Below, in pieces: positions 8,378-16,071 of a stretch of DNA of 64,000 nt. The stretch is taken from NCBI GenBank assembly GCA_963834705.1, contig CAWICV010000001.1, positions 434,001-498,000 on the forward strand, written 5' to 3'. The notes beneath the pieces were generated by a model. That model made no database searches. It saw nothing but the letters and a program-made list of their open reading frames with translations, and was not told where the DNA came from. The position numbers and the translations under genes were made by a program. This DNA is from RYN-230 sp963834705. Its GTDB lineage: Bacteria > Actinomycetota > Actinomycetes > Streptosporangiales > Streptosporangiaceae. Position 1 is the stretch's first letter. The number at the start of each line of letters is the position of its first letter.

Positions 8378-9314
8378 CCGCGCCCAGGATGTCCACCACG
8401 AACACCAGCGTGTCGGTGCCCTTGATGCCCGCCTGCGAGCTGCCGGTCTTGCCGTAGCCGTCCGCGGGCGGCACGACCAGCATCACCCGGCTGCCCACGG
8501 TCTGCCCGACCAGGCCCTTGTCCCAGCCGGCGATGACCTGGCTGGGCGTGGCGCCGATGGTGAAGCCGAACGGCTCCCCACGGGACCAGGACGAGTCGAA
8601 CACCTTGCCGGTCCGCCAGATCGTGCCGACGTACTGGGTGACCACGGTCTGGCCCTTGGCCACCACCGGCCCGGAGCCCTTGATCAGCGTCTTGGTGACC
8701 AGGCTGCCCGGCGCCTGGTGCGACGGGATGGTGATGGTCGGCGCGGAGCCGGGCTTCGCGGTGACCTTGGGCAGCGAGCCGCCGCCGCTGGACACCTGCG
8801 AGCCGGACGCGGCGGCGTTGTTGGCGTACTCCTTGATCATGTCGATCACGAAGACCAGGGTGTCGCTGGCGCTGACCCCGGCCGAGGAGTTGCCGGACTT
8901 GCCGTAGCCGTCCTTGGGCGGGATGACGGCCAGCACCCGGCTGCCCATCTTCTTGCCCTGCAACGCGGACTCCAGCCCGGGCAGCAGGGTGCCGCTGAAC
9001 AGCTGGGGGGTCTTGGTCGTGAACGTGCTCTGGGCGAGTTTGTGCGTCTTCCCGCTCCAGATGTACACGGCATAGTTGCCGACGAACGCGTCGGACTTGG
9101 TGAGCACCGGGCCGGTGCCCTTGATCAGGGTCTTGACGGTGAGGTTGCTGCCCGCCTTCTGGGCCGGAATGGTGATCTTCGGGTTCGCCCCGAACGTGCC
9201 ACGTACCGTGACGGCGGGGTTCGAGGAGGAAGAGCCGGACGACCCGCAGGCGGCCACGGCCAGCGGGGCCACGGCCAGCAGCGGGGCGGAAAGCAGCACG
9301 GCAATGCGTCGCAT
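8358..9314 (-). CDS. Secreted lipoprotein with two FKBP-type peptidyl-prolyl isomerase domains
   Basis: 318 residues from the ATG at 9314; an ATG five codons upstream (9329) is also possible. The lipobox AVAAC follows a classical signal (RRIAVLLSAPLLAVAPLAV), so it should be membrane anchored outside the cell. Two FKBP domains follow: the first about residues 45-165 (LIKGTGPVLTKSDAFVGNY to DTLVFVIDMI), the second about 205-315 (LIKGSGPVVAKGQTVVTQY to DTLVFVVDILG). Each has the VIPPKDGYGKSG or VVPPADGYGKTG active-site loop. The first domain looks divergent in its substrate pocket (YIWSGKTHKLAQS against IWRTGKVFDSSW). It sits after pafA, where actinobacterial proteasome loci usually carry FKBP genes; a role in folding exported proteins is inferred. 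Confidence 0.9.
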   Translation of the reverse strand: MRRIAVLLSAPLLAVAPLAVAACGSSGSSSSNPAVTVRGTFGANPKITIPAQKAGSNLTVKTLIKGTGPVLTKSDAFVGNYAVYIWSGKTHKLAQSTFTTKTPQLFSGTLLPGLESALQGKKMGSRVLAVIPPKDGYGKSGNSSAGVSASDTLVFVIDMIKEYANNAAASGSQVSSGGGSLPKVTAKPGSAPTITIPSHQAPGSLVTKTLIKGSGPVVAKGQTVVTQYVGTIWRTGKVFDSSWSRGEPFGFTIGATPSQVIAGWDKGLVGQTVGSRVMLVVPPADGYGKTGSSQAGIKGTDTLVFVVDILGAVTPASG

Positions 9315-9430
9315 GGGAAACCTTGTCATCTCCGACAGTGAGCGTTGGCCAGCCTACCGGCATCACCTGAGCGCGGCGCCCGGGTTACGTTGCCATCCCA
9401 TTACGCTGCTACGTTTCCCGGGCCGCCCGG

Positions 9431-10789
9431 TTACATACCGGCGATGAGCTTCTCCACCCGCTCGTCCACGCTGCGGAACGGGTCCTTGCACAGCACGGTC
9501 CGCTGGGCCTGGTCGTTCAGCTTGAGGTGCACCCAGTCCACGGTGAAGTCGCGGCGCCGCTCCTGGGCCCGCCGGATGAACTCGCCGCGCAGCCGGGCCC
9601 GGGTGGTCTGCGGCGGGATCGACTTCGCCTCGAAGATGTCGATGTCCCGGGCCGTCCGGGCCACCGCGCCGCGCCGCTGCAGCAGGTAGTACAGGCCGCG
9701 GCCGCGGTGCACGTCATGGTAGGCCAGATCCAGCTGGGCCACCCGCGGTGAGGCCAGCGGCAGGTCGTGCTTGGCCCGGTACCGCTCGATCAGCTGGTAC
9801 TTGGTGATCCAGTCGATCTCCCGGTCCACCAGGCTGAAGTTGCCGGTGTCCACCGCGAGCAGAGTGCGCTCCCACAGGTCGAGCACCCGCTGGGTGATCG
9901 CGTCGGCGCCGCGCCGGTCGGTGAAGTCCTTGGCCTTGGCCAGGTACTCGCGCTGGATGTCCAGCGCGCTGGCCTCCCGGCCGTTGGCCAGCCGGACCCG
10001 GCGGCGGCCGGTCATGTCGTGGCTGACGTCCCGGATGGCCCGGATCGGGTTCTCCAGGGTCAGGTCGCGCATCACCGTGCCCGCCTCGACCATGCGCAGC
10101 ACCAGGTCGGTCGCGCCCACCTTGAGCAGCATGGTCGTCTCGCTCATGTTCGAGTCACCGACGATCACGTGCAGCCGGCGGAACCGCTCCGCGTCGGCGT
10201 GCGGCTCGTCCCGGGTGTTGATGATCGGCCGGGACCGGGTGGTGGCCGAGGACACCCCCTCCCAGATGTGCTCGGCCCGCTGGCTGACGCAGTACACCGC
10301 GCCCCGCGGGGTCTGCAGCACCTTGCCCGCGCCGCAGATCACCTGCCGGGTGACCAGGAACGGGATCAGGATGTCGGCCAGCCGGCCGAACTCGCCGTGC
10401 CGGCCCACCAGGTAGTTCTCGTGGCAGCCGTAGGAGTTGCCCGCCGAGTCGGTGTTGTTCTTGAACAGGTAGATATCCCCGGCGATGCCCTCCTCGCGGA
10501 GCCTGCGGTCCGCGTCCACCAGCAGGCCTTCCAGGATCCGCTCGCCCGCCTTGTCGTGCACGACCAGGTCGAGAATGTTGTCGCACTCCGGGGTGGCGTA
10601 CTCCGGATGGCTGCCGACGTCGAGGTACAGCCGGGCGCCGTTGCGCAGGAAAACATTGCTGCTCCTGCCCCAGGACACCACGCGGCGGAAGAGGTACCTG
10701 GCTACCTCATCCGGGGACAGCCGCCTGCTGCCCCGGAAGGTGCAGGTGACTCCATATTCGTTTTCCAGGCCGAAGATTCGTCTGTCCAT
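9431..10789 (-). CDS. pafA: PafA, proteasome accessory factor (Pup ligase)
   Basis: 452 residues. PafA forms an isopeptide bond between the C-terminal glutamate of Pup and a substrate lysine using ATP. Visible hallmarks are the start MDRRIFGLENEYGV (metal-binding Glu9), GARLYLDVGSHPEYATPE with the catalytic Asp57, the NNTDSAGNSYGCHENYLV loop, and IINTRDEPHADAERFRRLHVIVGDSNMSE. Unlike Dop it lacks the insertion after the first strand. A 124-bp gap separates it from the aldehyde dehydrogenase upstream; its start codon lies 3 nt from a strong hairpin arm that also contains the likely ribosome site. Confidence 0.96.
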   Translation of the reverse strand: MDRRIFGLENEYGVTCTFRGSRRLSPDEVARYLFRRVVSWGRSSNVFLRNGARLYLDVGSHPEYATPECDNILDLVVHDKAGERILEGLLVDADRRLREEGIAGDIYLFKNNTDSAGNSYGCHENYLVGRHGEFGRLADILIPFLVTRQVICGAGKVLQTPRGAVYCVSQRAEHIWEGVSSATTRSRPIINTRDEPHADAERFRRLHVIVGDSNMSETTMLLKVGATDLVLRMVEAGTVMRDLTLENPIRAIRDVSHDMTGRRRVRLANGREASALDIQREYLAKAKDFTDRRGADAITQRVLDLWERTLLAVDTGNFSLVDREIDWITKYQLIERYRAKHDLPLASPRVAQLDLAYHDVHRGRGLYYLLQRRGAVARTARDIDIFEAKSIPPQTTRARLRGEFIRRAQERRRDFTVDWVHLKLNDQAQRTVLCKDPFRSVDERVEKLIAGM

Positions 10790-10792
10790 AGT

Positions 10793-10831
10793 CGCTCACC
10801 AGACCCTACGTCACGCAGGAACTGGTGAGCG
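10793..10831 (-). promoter_or_regulatory. Leader hairpin covering the pafA ribosome-binding site
   Basis: On the minus strand a perfect 10-bp inverted repeat (CGCTCACCAG ... CTGGTGAGCG, 19-nt loop) ends three bases before the pafA ATG. The only Shine-Dalgarno-like bases, GGTGAG, lie inside the 3' arm, so folding would hide them. A weaker GGCGC/GCGCC pair (10839-10855) lies just upstream. Translation control is inferred; the same repeat could instead be a protein operator. Confidence 0.5.
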
Positions 10832-10913
10832 CCAGCAGGGCGCCTTGTTAGCGCCGTCCGGTGGGGTTTTGGTTTCCGGGCGGCGCGTACATCTCAGGAA
10901 GCACCGTGCCGCC

Positions 10914-12377
10914 TTACCAGTCGACGGCGATGTACTTGGACTCGGTGAACTCCAGCATCCCGTCATGGCCCCCCTCACGGCCGATCCCGGACTGCTTGAC
11001 CCCGCCGAACGGCGCCGCCGGGTCGGACACCACGCCGCGGTTGATGCCGACCATGCCCGCCTCCAGCGCTTCGGATACCCGCAGTGCGCGGCGCAGGTCG
11101 CGGCTGTAGACGTAGGACACCAGGCCGTACTGAGTGTCATTGGCCCAGCGGATGGCCTCCTCGTCGGTGCTGAACCGGACGATCGGCGCCACTGGCCCGA
11201 AGATCTCCTCGTTCAGGATGCCGGCCCCGGGCGGGACGTTGTCCAGCACGGTCGGCGCGTAGAAGTAGCCGCGCCGGTCCGGGACCGCGCCGCCGGTCAG
11301 CACCCGGCCGCCCGCCGACGCCGCCTCGTCCACCAGGCTGGCCACCTTGGACCGGGTGTCCTCGTTGACCAGCGGGCCTAGTTCGGTGCCCTGCTCCAGC
11401 CCCGGGCCGACCTTGAGCGCGCCGAGCCGGGCGGCGAATGCCGCGGTGAATTCGTCGGCCACCGCCTCGTGCACGTAGAACCGGTTGGCCGCGGTGCACG
11501 CCTCGCCGCCGTTGCGCATCTTGGCCAGGAACGCGCCGTCCAGCGCGGCCTTGATGTCCGCATCGTCGAAGATCAGGAACGGCGCGTTGCCGCCCAGCTC
11601 CATGGAGCAGTTGACCACCTGGTCGGCGGCCGCTTTCAGCAGCACCCGGCCGACCTCGGTGGACCCGGTGAAGGACAGCTTGCGCACCCGCGGGTCGGCC
11701 AGTACGGCCTGGCTGAACCGGCTGGCCGAGGACGTGGTCACCACGTTGACCACGCCGTCCGGCACGCCCGCCTCGCGCAGGATGCCGGCCACCGCGAGCG
11801 CGGTGAGCGGCGTCTCCTTGGCCGGCTTGAGCACCAGGGTGCAGCCCGCGGCCAGCGCCGGGCCGATCTTCCGGGTGGCCATGGCGGCCGGGAAGTTCCA
11901 CGGTGTGATCAGCACGCTGACCCCAACCGGCTGGTGCTGCACCATGATCCGGTAGCCACCGGCAGGCGCGGTCACCAGCGAGCCCTCTAGCCGGACCGCT
12001 TCCTCGGCGTACCAGCGGAAGAACTCGGCCGCGTAGACCGCCTCGGCCCGGGCGTCCGGCAGCGCCTTGCCGTTCTCCAGCACCATCAGCCGGGCTATCG
12101 CCTCGGACTGCTCGGTCATCAGCGCCCAGGCCCGGCGCAGGCATTCGGCCCGCTGCCGGGGCGGGGTGGCCGCCCAGCCGGGCAGCGCGGCCTCCGCCGC
12201 GGCCACCGCCTCCAGCGAGTCCTCCGCCGTGGCGTCGGCGACTTCCGCGATGATCTCTTCGGTGGCCGGGTCAGTGACGCCGATCACACCGGCACCGCCC
12301 TTGGTCCATTCCCCACCGATCAGCAGCCCGGTGGGCACCTCGATGCCCGTGGTAGCTGCCAGGTCCGCCGCTGTCAC
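10914..12377 (-). CDS. NAD(P)-dependent aldehyde dehydrogenase, succinate-semialdehyde dehydrogenase type
   Basis: 487 residues from a GTG at 12377 with GGAGG four bases upstream; starts at 12428, 12413 or 12404 are open but have no ribosome site. It is a full ALDH: LITPWNFPAAMATRKIGPAL, the cofactor region TLVLKPAKETPLTALAV and FTGSTEVG, catalytic Glu in MELGGNAPF and catalytic Cys in NGGEACTAANRF. The profile fits the GabD-like group (succinate semialdehyde to succinate), though related aldehydes cannot be excluded. It lies between prcA and pafA, 64 nt after prcA and in the same direction, so it is probably transcribed with the proteasome genes. That position is unusual for this locus. Confidence 0.88.
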   Translation of the reverse strand: MTAADLAATTGIEVPTGLLIGGEWTKGGAGVIGVTDPATEEIIAEVADATAEDSLEAVAAAEAALPGWAATPPRQRAECLRRAWALMTEQSEAIARLMVLENGKALPDARAEAVYAAEFFRWYAEEAVRLEGSLVTAPAGGYRIMVQHQPVGVSVLITPWNFPAAMATRKIGPALAAGCTLVLKPAKETPLTALAVAGILREAGVPDGVVNVVTTSSASRFSQAVLADPRVRKLSFTGSTEVGRVLLKAAADQVVNCSMELGGNAPFLIFDDADIKAALDGAFLAKMRNGGEACTAANRFYVHEAVADEFTAAFAARLGALKVGPGLEQGTELGPLVNEDTRSKVASLVDEAASAGGRVLTGGAVPDRRGYFYAPTVLDNVPPGAGILNEEIFGPVAPIVRFSTDEEAIRWANDTQYGLVSYVYSRDLRRALRVSEALEAGMVGINRGVVSDPAAPFGGVKQSGIGREGGHDGMLEFTESKYIAVDW

Positions 12378-12441
12378 TCGTCCTCCAGGGGTGTTGCGTA
12401 ACATCCCCGACATTACAGCGGATGCCAAGCTCAGCGGCCAG

Positions 12442-13182
12442 CTAGCCCTGCCCCTTGGCCTCGGTCCCGTTGGCCTCGGTCCCCTTGGCCTCGGTCTCTT
12501 TGGTTTCGGTCAGCAGCAGCTCGAGCCGGGAGCCGGTCAGCCGGCGGAACGTGCGGTGCGCCCGGTCCCGGGCCAGGATGCCGACTTCCAGCCCGCTGGC
12601 GGACAGTTCCTCCCCGTTCCCGCTCAGCCCGGCGATGGCCGCGCCCAGCGCCTGGACCAGGGACAGCCCGTCGGCGTAGTGGTCCTTGAGCACCGCGGCG
12701 ACCCGGTCGGCCTGGCCGCCCATGGCCACGTAGCCGTGCTCCTCGGCCACCGACCCGTCGAACGTGATCCGGTAGATCTGGTCCGCCGTGGGTGACTCGC
12801 CCACCTCGGCCACCACCAGTTCCACCTCGAACGGCTTGTTGCTCTCGGTGAAGATGGAGCCGAGCACCTGGGCGTACCAGTTGGCCAGCCCGCGCGCGGT
12901 CACATCGCTCCGGTCGTACTGGTAGCCGGTCATGTCCGCGTAGCGGACACCCGCCTTGCGCAGGTTCTCGAACTCGTTGTACCGGCCTACCGCAGCGAAC
13001 GCGATCCGGTCGTAGATCTCGCTGATCTTGTGCAGGGCGCCGGACGGGTTCGGCGCGACGAACAGGATGCCCGCGTCGTACTGGATCACCACCCCGCTGC
13101 GCCCGCGCGCGATGCCCTTGCGGGCGTAGTCCGCCTTGTCCTTCATCGCCTGTTCGGGCGACACGTAGAACGGCATACTCAC
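12442..13182 (-). CDS. prcA: 20S proteasome alpha subunit PrcA
   Basis: 246 residues from a GTG giving MSMPFYVSPEQAM, the standard actinobacterial PrcA start, then YARKGIARGRSGVVIQYDAGI and PSGALHKISEIYDRIAFAAVG. Alpha subunits form the outer rings of the 20S core and dock the ATPase through its C-terminal GQYL tail. The body is normal to about residue 222. The C-terminus then becomes a low-complexity Thr/Glu/Lys/Gly tail made of repeated K-G-T-E-A pentads, encoded by a 15-bp DNA repeat. PrcA tails vary between genera, so this may be tolerated. It follows prcB by 37 nt. Confidence 0.95.
   Translation of the reverse strand: MSMPFYVSPEQAMKDKADYARKGIARGRSGVVIQYDAGILFVAPNPSGALHKISEIYDRIAFAAVGRYNEFENLRKAGVRYADMTGYQYDRSDVTARGLANWYAQVLGSIFTESNKPFEVELVVAEVGESPTADQIYRITFDGSVAEEHGYVAMGGQADRVAAVLKDHYADGLSLVQALGAAIAGLSGNGEELSASGLEVGILARDRAHRTFRRLTGSRLELLLTETKETEAKGTEANGTEAKGQG
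12451..12510. repeat. 15-bp tandem repeat encoding the PrcA C-terminal tail
   Basis: The core TTGGCCTCGGT recurs at 12455, 12470, 12485 and (as TTGGTTTCGGT) 12500, an exact 15-bp period. Read on the minus strand it gives the repeated pentad T-E-A-K-G or T-E-A-N-G just before the prcA stop. The repeat keeps the reading frame. Confidence 0.9.
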
Positions 13183-13219
13183 CGGGCGTTACCCCTACTC
13201 GTGTGCTGGGCTGGGACGG

Positions 13220-14074
13220 TTACGCAGGCGGGCGGAGCGGCGCGACCGGGCCGCCTGGGGAGCTCATCCGCTCCTGCACCACGGTCCGGGCGTACTCCCC
13301 GGCCTCCGCCTCGGTCAGCTGCCGGAACCCGTCGGCGGTGATCACCGCGACCACCGGGTAGATCTGCCGGGCCAGGTCGGGGCCGCCGGTCGCGGAGTCG
13401 TCGTCGGCCGCGTCGTACAGCGCCTGCATGCACAGCAGCACGGCGTCGTCCGTGCTCAGGCCGTCGGTGTAGAGCTTCTTCAGCGCACCGCGGGCGAACA
13501 CCGAGCCGGACCCGACCGCGTGGAACGGGCGCTCCTCGTACCGGCCCCCGGTCGCGTCGTAGCTGAAGATCCGGCCCTGGCCCGCGTCCTCGTCGAACCC
13601 GGCGAACAGCGGGACGACCATCAGCCCCTGCATGGCCGCGCCCAGGTTGCCGCGGACGAACGCGGACAGCCGGTTCGCCTTGCCCTCCAGGGACAGCGTG
13701 CGCCCCTCCAGCTTCTCGTAGTGCTCCAGTTCCAGCTGGAACAGCCGGACCAGCTCCAGCCCGATCCCAGCCACCCCGGCGATGCCGACGCAGGAGTAGT
13801 CGTCGCTGCGGAACACTTTCTCGATGTCGTGCTGGGCGATCATGTTGCCTGCGGTGGCCCGCCGGTCTCCGGCCATGATCACGCCGTCGGCGAACCGGGC
13901 CGCGATGATGGTTGTGCCGTGCGGCAGCTGGGCGGCGGCCGCCGCGGCCGGGGCTGGGCTGGCCGCCCCCGGCAGCAGGTCAGGGGCGCACGAGGCGACC
14001 AGGTCCGCGAAGGACGAGGTGCCCGAGTTCAGGCACATCGAAGTGAACTTCTCGCCGAAGAAACTCCCGCCCAC
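13220..14074 (-). CDS. prcB: 20S proteasome beta subunit PrcB (propeptide-processed protease)
   Basis: 284 residues from a GTG with GGAAGGA upstream. A 53-residue propeptide, rich in Ala and Pro at its end, precedes the cleavage site LPHG|TTII, so Thr54 becomes the catalytic N-terminal nucleophile. The mature part shows ARFADGVIMAGDRRATAGN (active-site Asp and the Lys/Arg region) and CVGIAGVAGIGLELVRLFQ. Beta subunits form the inner rings of the 20S core and degrade pupylated proteins. It follows pup by a 117-nt gap. Confidence 0.96.
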   Translation of the reverse strand: MGGSFFGEKFTSMCLNSGTSSFADLVASCAPDLLPGAASPAPAAAAAAQLPHGTTIIAARFADGVIMAGDRRATAGNMIAQHDIEKVFRSDDYSCVGIAGVAGIGLELVRLFQLELEHYEKLEGRTLSLEGKANRLSAFVRGNLGAAMQGLMVVPLFAGFDEDAGQGRIFSYDATGGRYEERPFHAVGSGSVFARGALKKLYTDGLSTDDAVLLCMQALYDAADDDSATGGPDLARQIYPVVAVITADGFRQLTEAEAGEYARTVVQERMSSPGGPVAPLRPPA

Positions 14075-14191
14075 GCCGCGTCCTTCCGGTTTGGTCCGCT
14101 GCCCTGACCCCGACCTTACTGCCGCCCGGTACCGCCCGCGCCGCTGGCACGGGCGAGGCGTGTCAGCCTGTGGCGAACCGGACGGCAGCCC

Positions 14192-14401
14192 TCACTGGCC
14201 GCCCTTCTGAACGTAGGACCGGACGAACTCCTCGGCGTTCTCCTCGAGGACCTCGTCGATCTCGTCGAGGATGGCGTCAACGTCGTCGGCCAGCTTCTCC
14301 TGGCGCTCCTTGACGTCACCCGCCGACTGCGCCTCGGTCTCCTCGGCTTCCTCGGTCCGCCTGGAAGCCTGCCGTTGGCCACCGGTGTCCTTTGTCGCCA
14401 T
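14192..14401 (-). CDS. pup: Prokaryotic ubiquitin-like protein Pup
   Basis: 69 residues from the ATG at 14401, which has GGAGG 8 nt upstream; an in-frame GTG at 14414-14416 overlaps that ribosome site and is unlikely. The N-terminal half is polar and disordered (MATKDTGGQRQASRRTEEAE). The C-terminal half is the acidic helix KLADDVDAILDEIDEVLEEN, which coils onto the ATPase. It ends ...YVQKGGQ, so the terminal Gln must be deamidated to Glu by Dop before ligation by PafA. It lies 78 nt after dop and before prcB, the standard order. Confidence 0.97.
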   Translation of the reverse strand: MATKDTGGQRQASRRTEEAEETEAQSAGDVKERQEKLADDVDAILDEIDEVLEENAEEFVRSYVQKGGQ

Positions 14402-14494
14402 GCCAGAATCCTCCACTAGCGTTGTCCTTCGGCTTAACCGTATCCTCGCCTGCCGACGCCCGGTCCAACCCTTAAATCGGCATCGGCTGCCAGG

Positions 14495-16012
14495 TCAGCC
14501 CTGGCCGGTCAGCGCCGCGACCAGCTCAGCCGCGGTGCGGCACCGGTCCAGCAGGTCGCCGACGTGAGCTTTGGTGCCGCGCAGCGGCTCCAGCGTGGGC
14601 ACCCGCTGCAGCGATTCCCGGCCCGGGATATCGAAGATCACCGAGTCCCAGGACGCCGCGGCCACTGATTCGGGGTACTGCTGCAGGCACCGGCCGCGGA
14701 AGTAGGCCCGGGTGTCCTCCGGCGGGGTCTCGATGGCCTCGGTCACCGCCGCCTCGTCCACCAGCCGGGTCATCCGTCCCCGCGCGGCCAGCCGGTTGTA
14801 CAGGCCGCGGTCCGGGCGGACGTCGGAGTACTGCAGGTCGACCAGCTGCAGCCGGGGATGCCCCCAGCTCAGCCCGTCCCTGGTCCGGTAGCCCTCGAGC
14901 AGCTCCAGCTTGGCCACCCAGTCCAGCTCGCGGGACAGCCGCATCGGGTCCTCGGCCAGCCGGGTGAGCACGGATTCCCAGCGGGCCAGGACGTCGGCGG
15001 TCATCTCGTCCACGTCCGAGCCGAACCGGTCCTCGGTGTACTTCCGGGCCAGCTCCAGGTACTCCATCTGGAGCTGGACCGCGGTCATCTTCCGGCCGTC
15101 ACGGAGCGTGATCTGATGTCGGCAGGACGGGTCGTGCGAGACCGTCCGCAGCTCGGCCACCGGGGACTCGACCGACAGGTCACCGCCAAGGAACCGGTCC
15201 TCGATCATGGCCAGGACCAGCGCCGTGGTGCCGAGCTTGAGATACGTGCTGATCTCGCTCATGTTGGCGTCGCCGATGATGACGTGCAGCCGGCGGTACT
15301 TCTCCGGGTCGGCGTGCGGCTCGTCCCTGGTATTGATGATGGGCCGCTTCAGCGTGGTCTCCAGGCCCACCTCGACCTCGAAGAAGTCGGCCCGCTGGCT
15401 GATCTGGAACCCGTCGTCCCGGCCGTCCGCGCCCAGGCCGACCCGGCCCGCACCGCAGACCACCTGCCGGGACACGAAGAACGGGGTCAGGTGCCGGACG
15501 ATGTCGGCGAACGGCGTGGCCCGGCGCATCAGGTAGTTCTCGTGGCAGCCGTACGAGGCGCCCTTGTTGTCGGTGTTGTTCTTGTACAGCTGAATGGGCG
15601 CGCTGCCCGGCACGGTGGCGGCCCGGGCGGCGGCCTCGGCCATCACCCGCTCGCCGGCCTTGTCCCAGATCACCGCGTCCAGCGGGTTGGTCGTCTCGGG
15701 CGCCGAGTACTCCGGGTGCGCGTGGTCCACGTACAGCCGCGCCCCGTTGGTCAGGATCACGTTGGCCAGGCCGAGATCCTCGTCGGTGAGCTGGGTGGCA
15801 TCCGCGGACTCCCGGGCCAGGTCGAAGCCGCGGGCGTCGCGCAGCGGGTTCTCCTCCTCGAAGTCCCACCGCGCCCGCCTGGTCCGCGCCGAGGTGGCCG
15901 CCTGGTAGGCGTTGACCACCTGGGACGACGTGACCATGGCATTCGCCCCTGGCTGGCCGGGGACCGAGATGCCGTACTCGGTCTCCGTCCCCATTACCCG
16001 GCGCACACTCAT
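14495..16012 (-). CDS. dop: Dop, Pup deamidase and depupylase
   Basis: 505 residues, longer than PafA by the expected N-terminal insertion. It has MGTETEYGISVPG at the start, GARLYVDHAHPEYSAPE with catalytic Asp96, LYKNNTDNKGASYGCHENYL and NTRDEPHADPEKYRRLHVI. The flexible Dop loop region (about residues 38-80, rich in Arg, Glu and Asp) is present. Dop converts Pup-Gln to Pup-Glu and removes Pup from substrates; both need bound nucleotide. It lies between arc and pup, in the same direction. Confidence 0.96.
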   Translation of the reverse strand: MSVRRVMGTETEYGISVPGQPGANAMVTSSQVVNAYQAATSARTRRARWDFEEENPLRDARGFDLARESADATQLTDEDLGLANVILTNGARLYVDHAHPEYSAPETTNPLDAVIWDKAGERVMAEAAARAATVPGSAPIQLYKNNTDNKGASYGCHENYLMRRATPFADIVRHLTPFFVSRQVVCGAGRVGLGADGRDDGFQISQRADFFEVEVGLETTLKRPIINTRDEPHADPEKYRRLHVIIGDANMSEISTYLKLGTTALVLAMIEDRFLGGDLSVESPVAELRTVSHDPSCRHQITLRDGRKMTAVQLQMEYLELARKYTEDRFGSDVDEMTADVLARWESVLTRLAEDPMRLSRELDWVAKLELLEGYRTRDGLSWGHPRLQLVDLQYSDVRPDRGLYNRLAARGRMTRLVDEAAVTEAIETPPEDTRAYFRGRCLQQYPESVAAASWDSVIFDIPGRESLQRVPTLEPLRGTKAHVGDLLDRCRTAAELVAALTGQG

Positions 16013-16071
16013 GACGACGAGCCTAGTGCCGGCCAGCCAGCGACGGGACGAGCGACTCCAGCGGACACGAT

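Noticed and set aside
9378..9423. Terminator after pafA (GCCCGGG/CCCGGGC arms)
   Set aside because: The 7-bp arms are separated by a 32-nt loop and no T run follows; chance is likely in GC-rich DNA.
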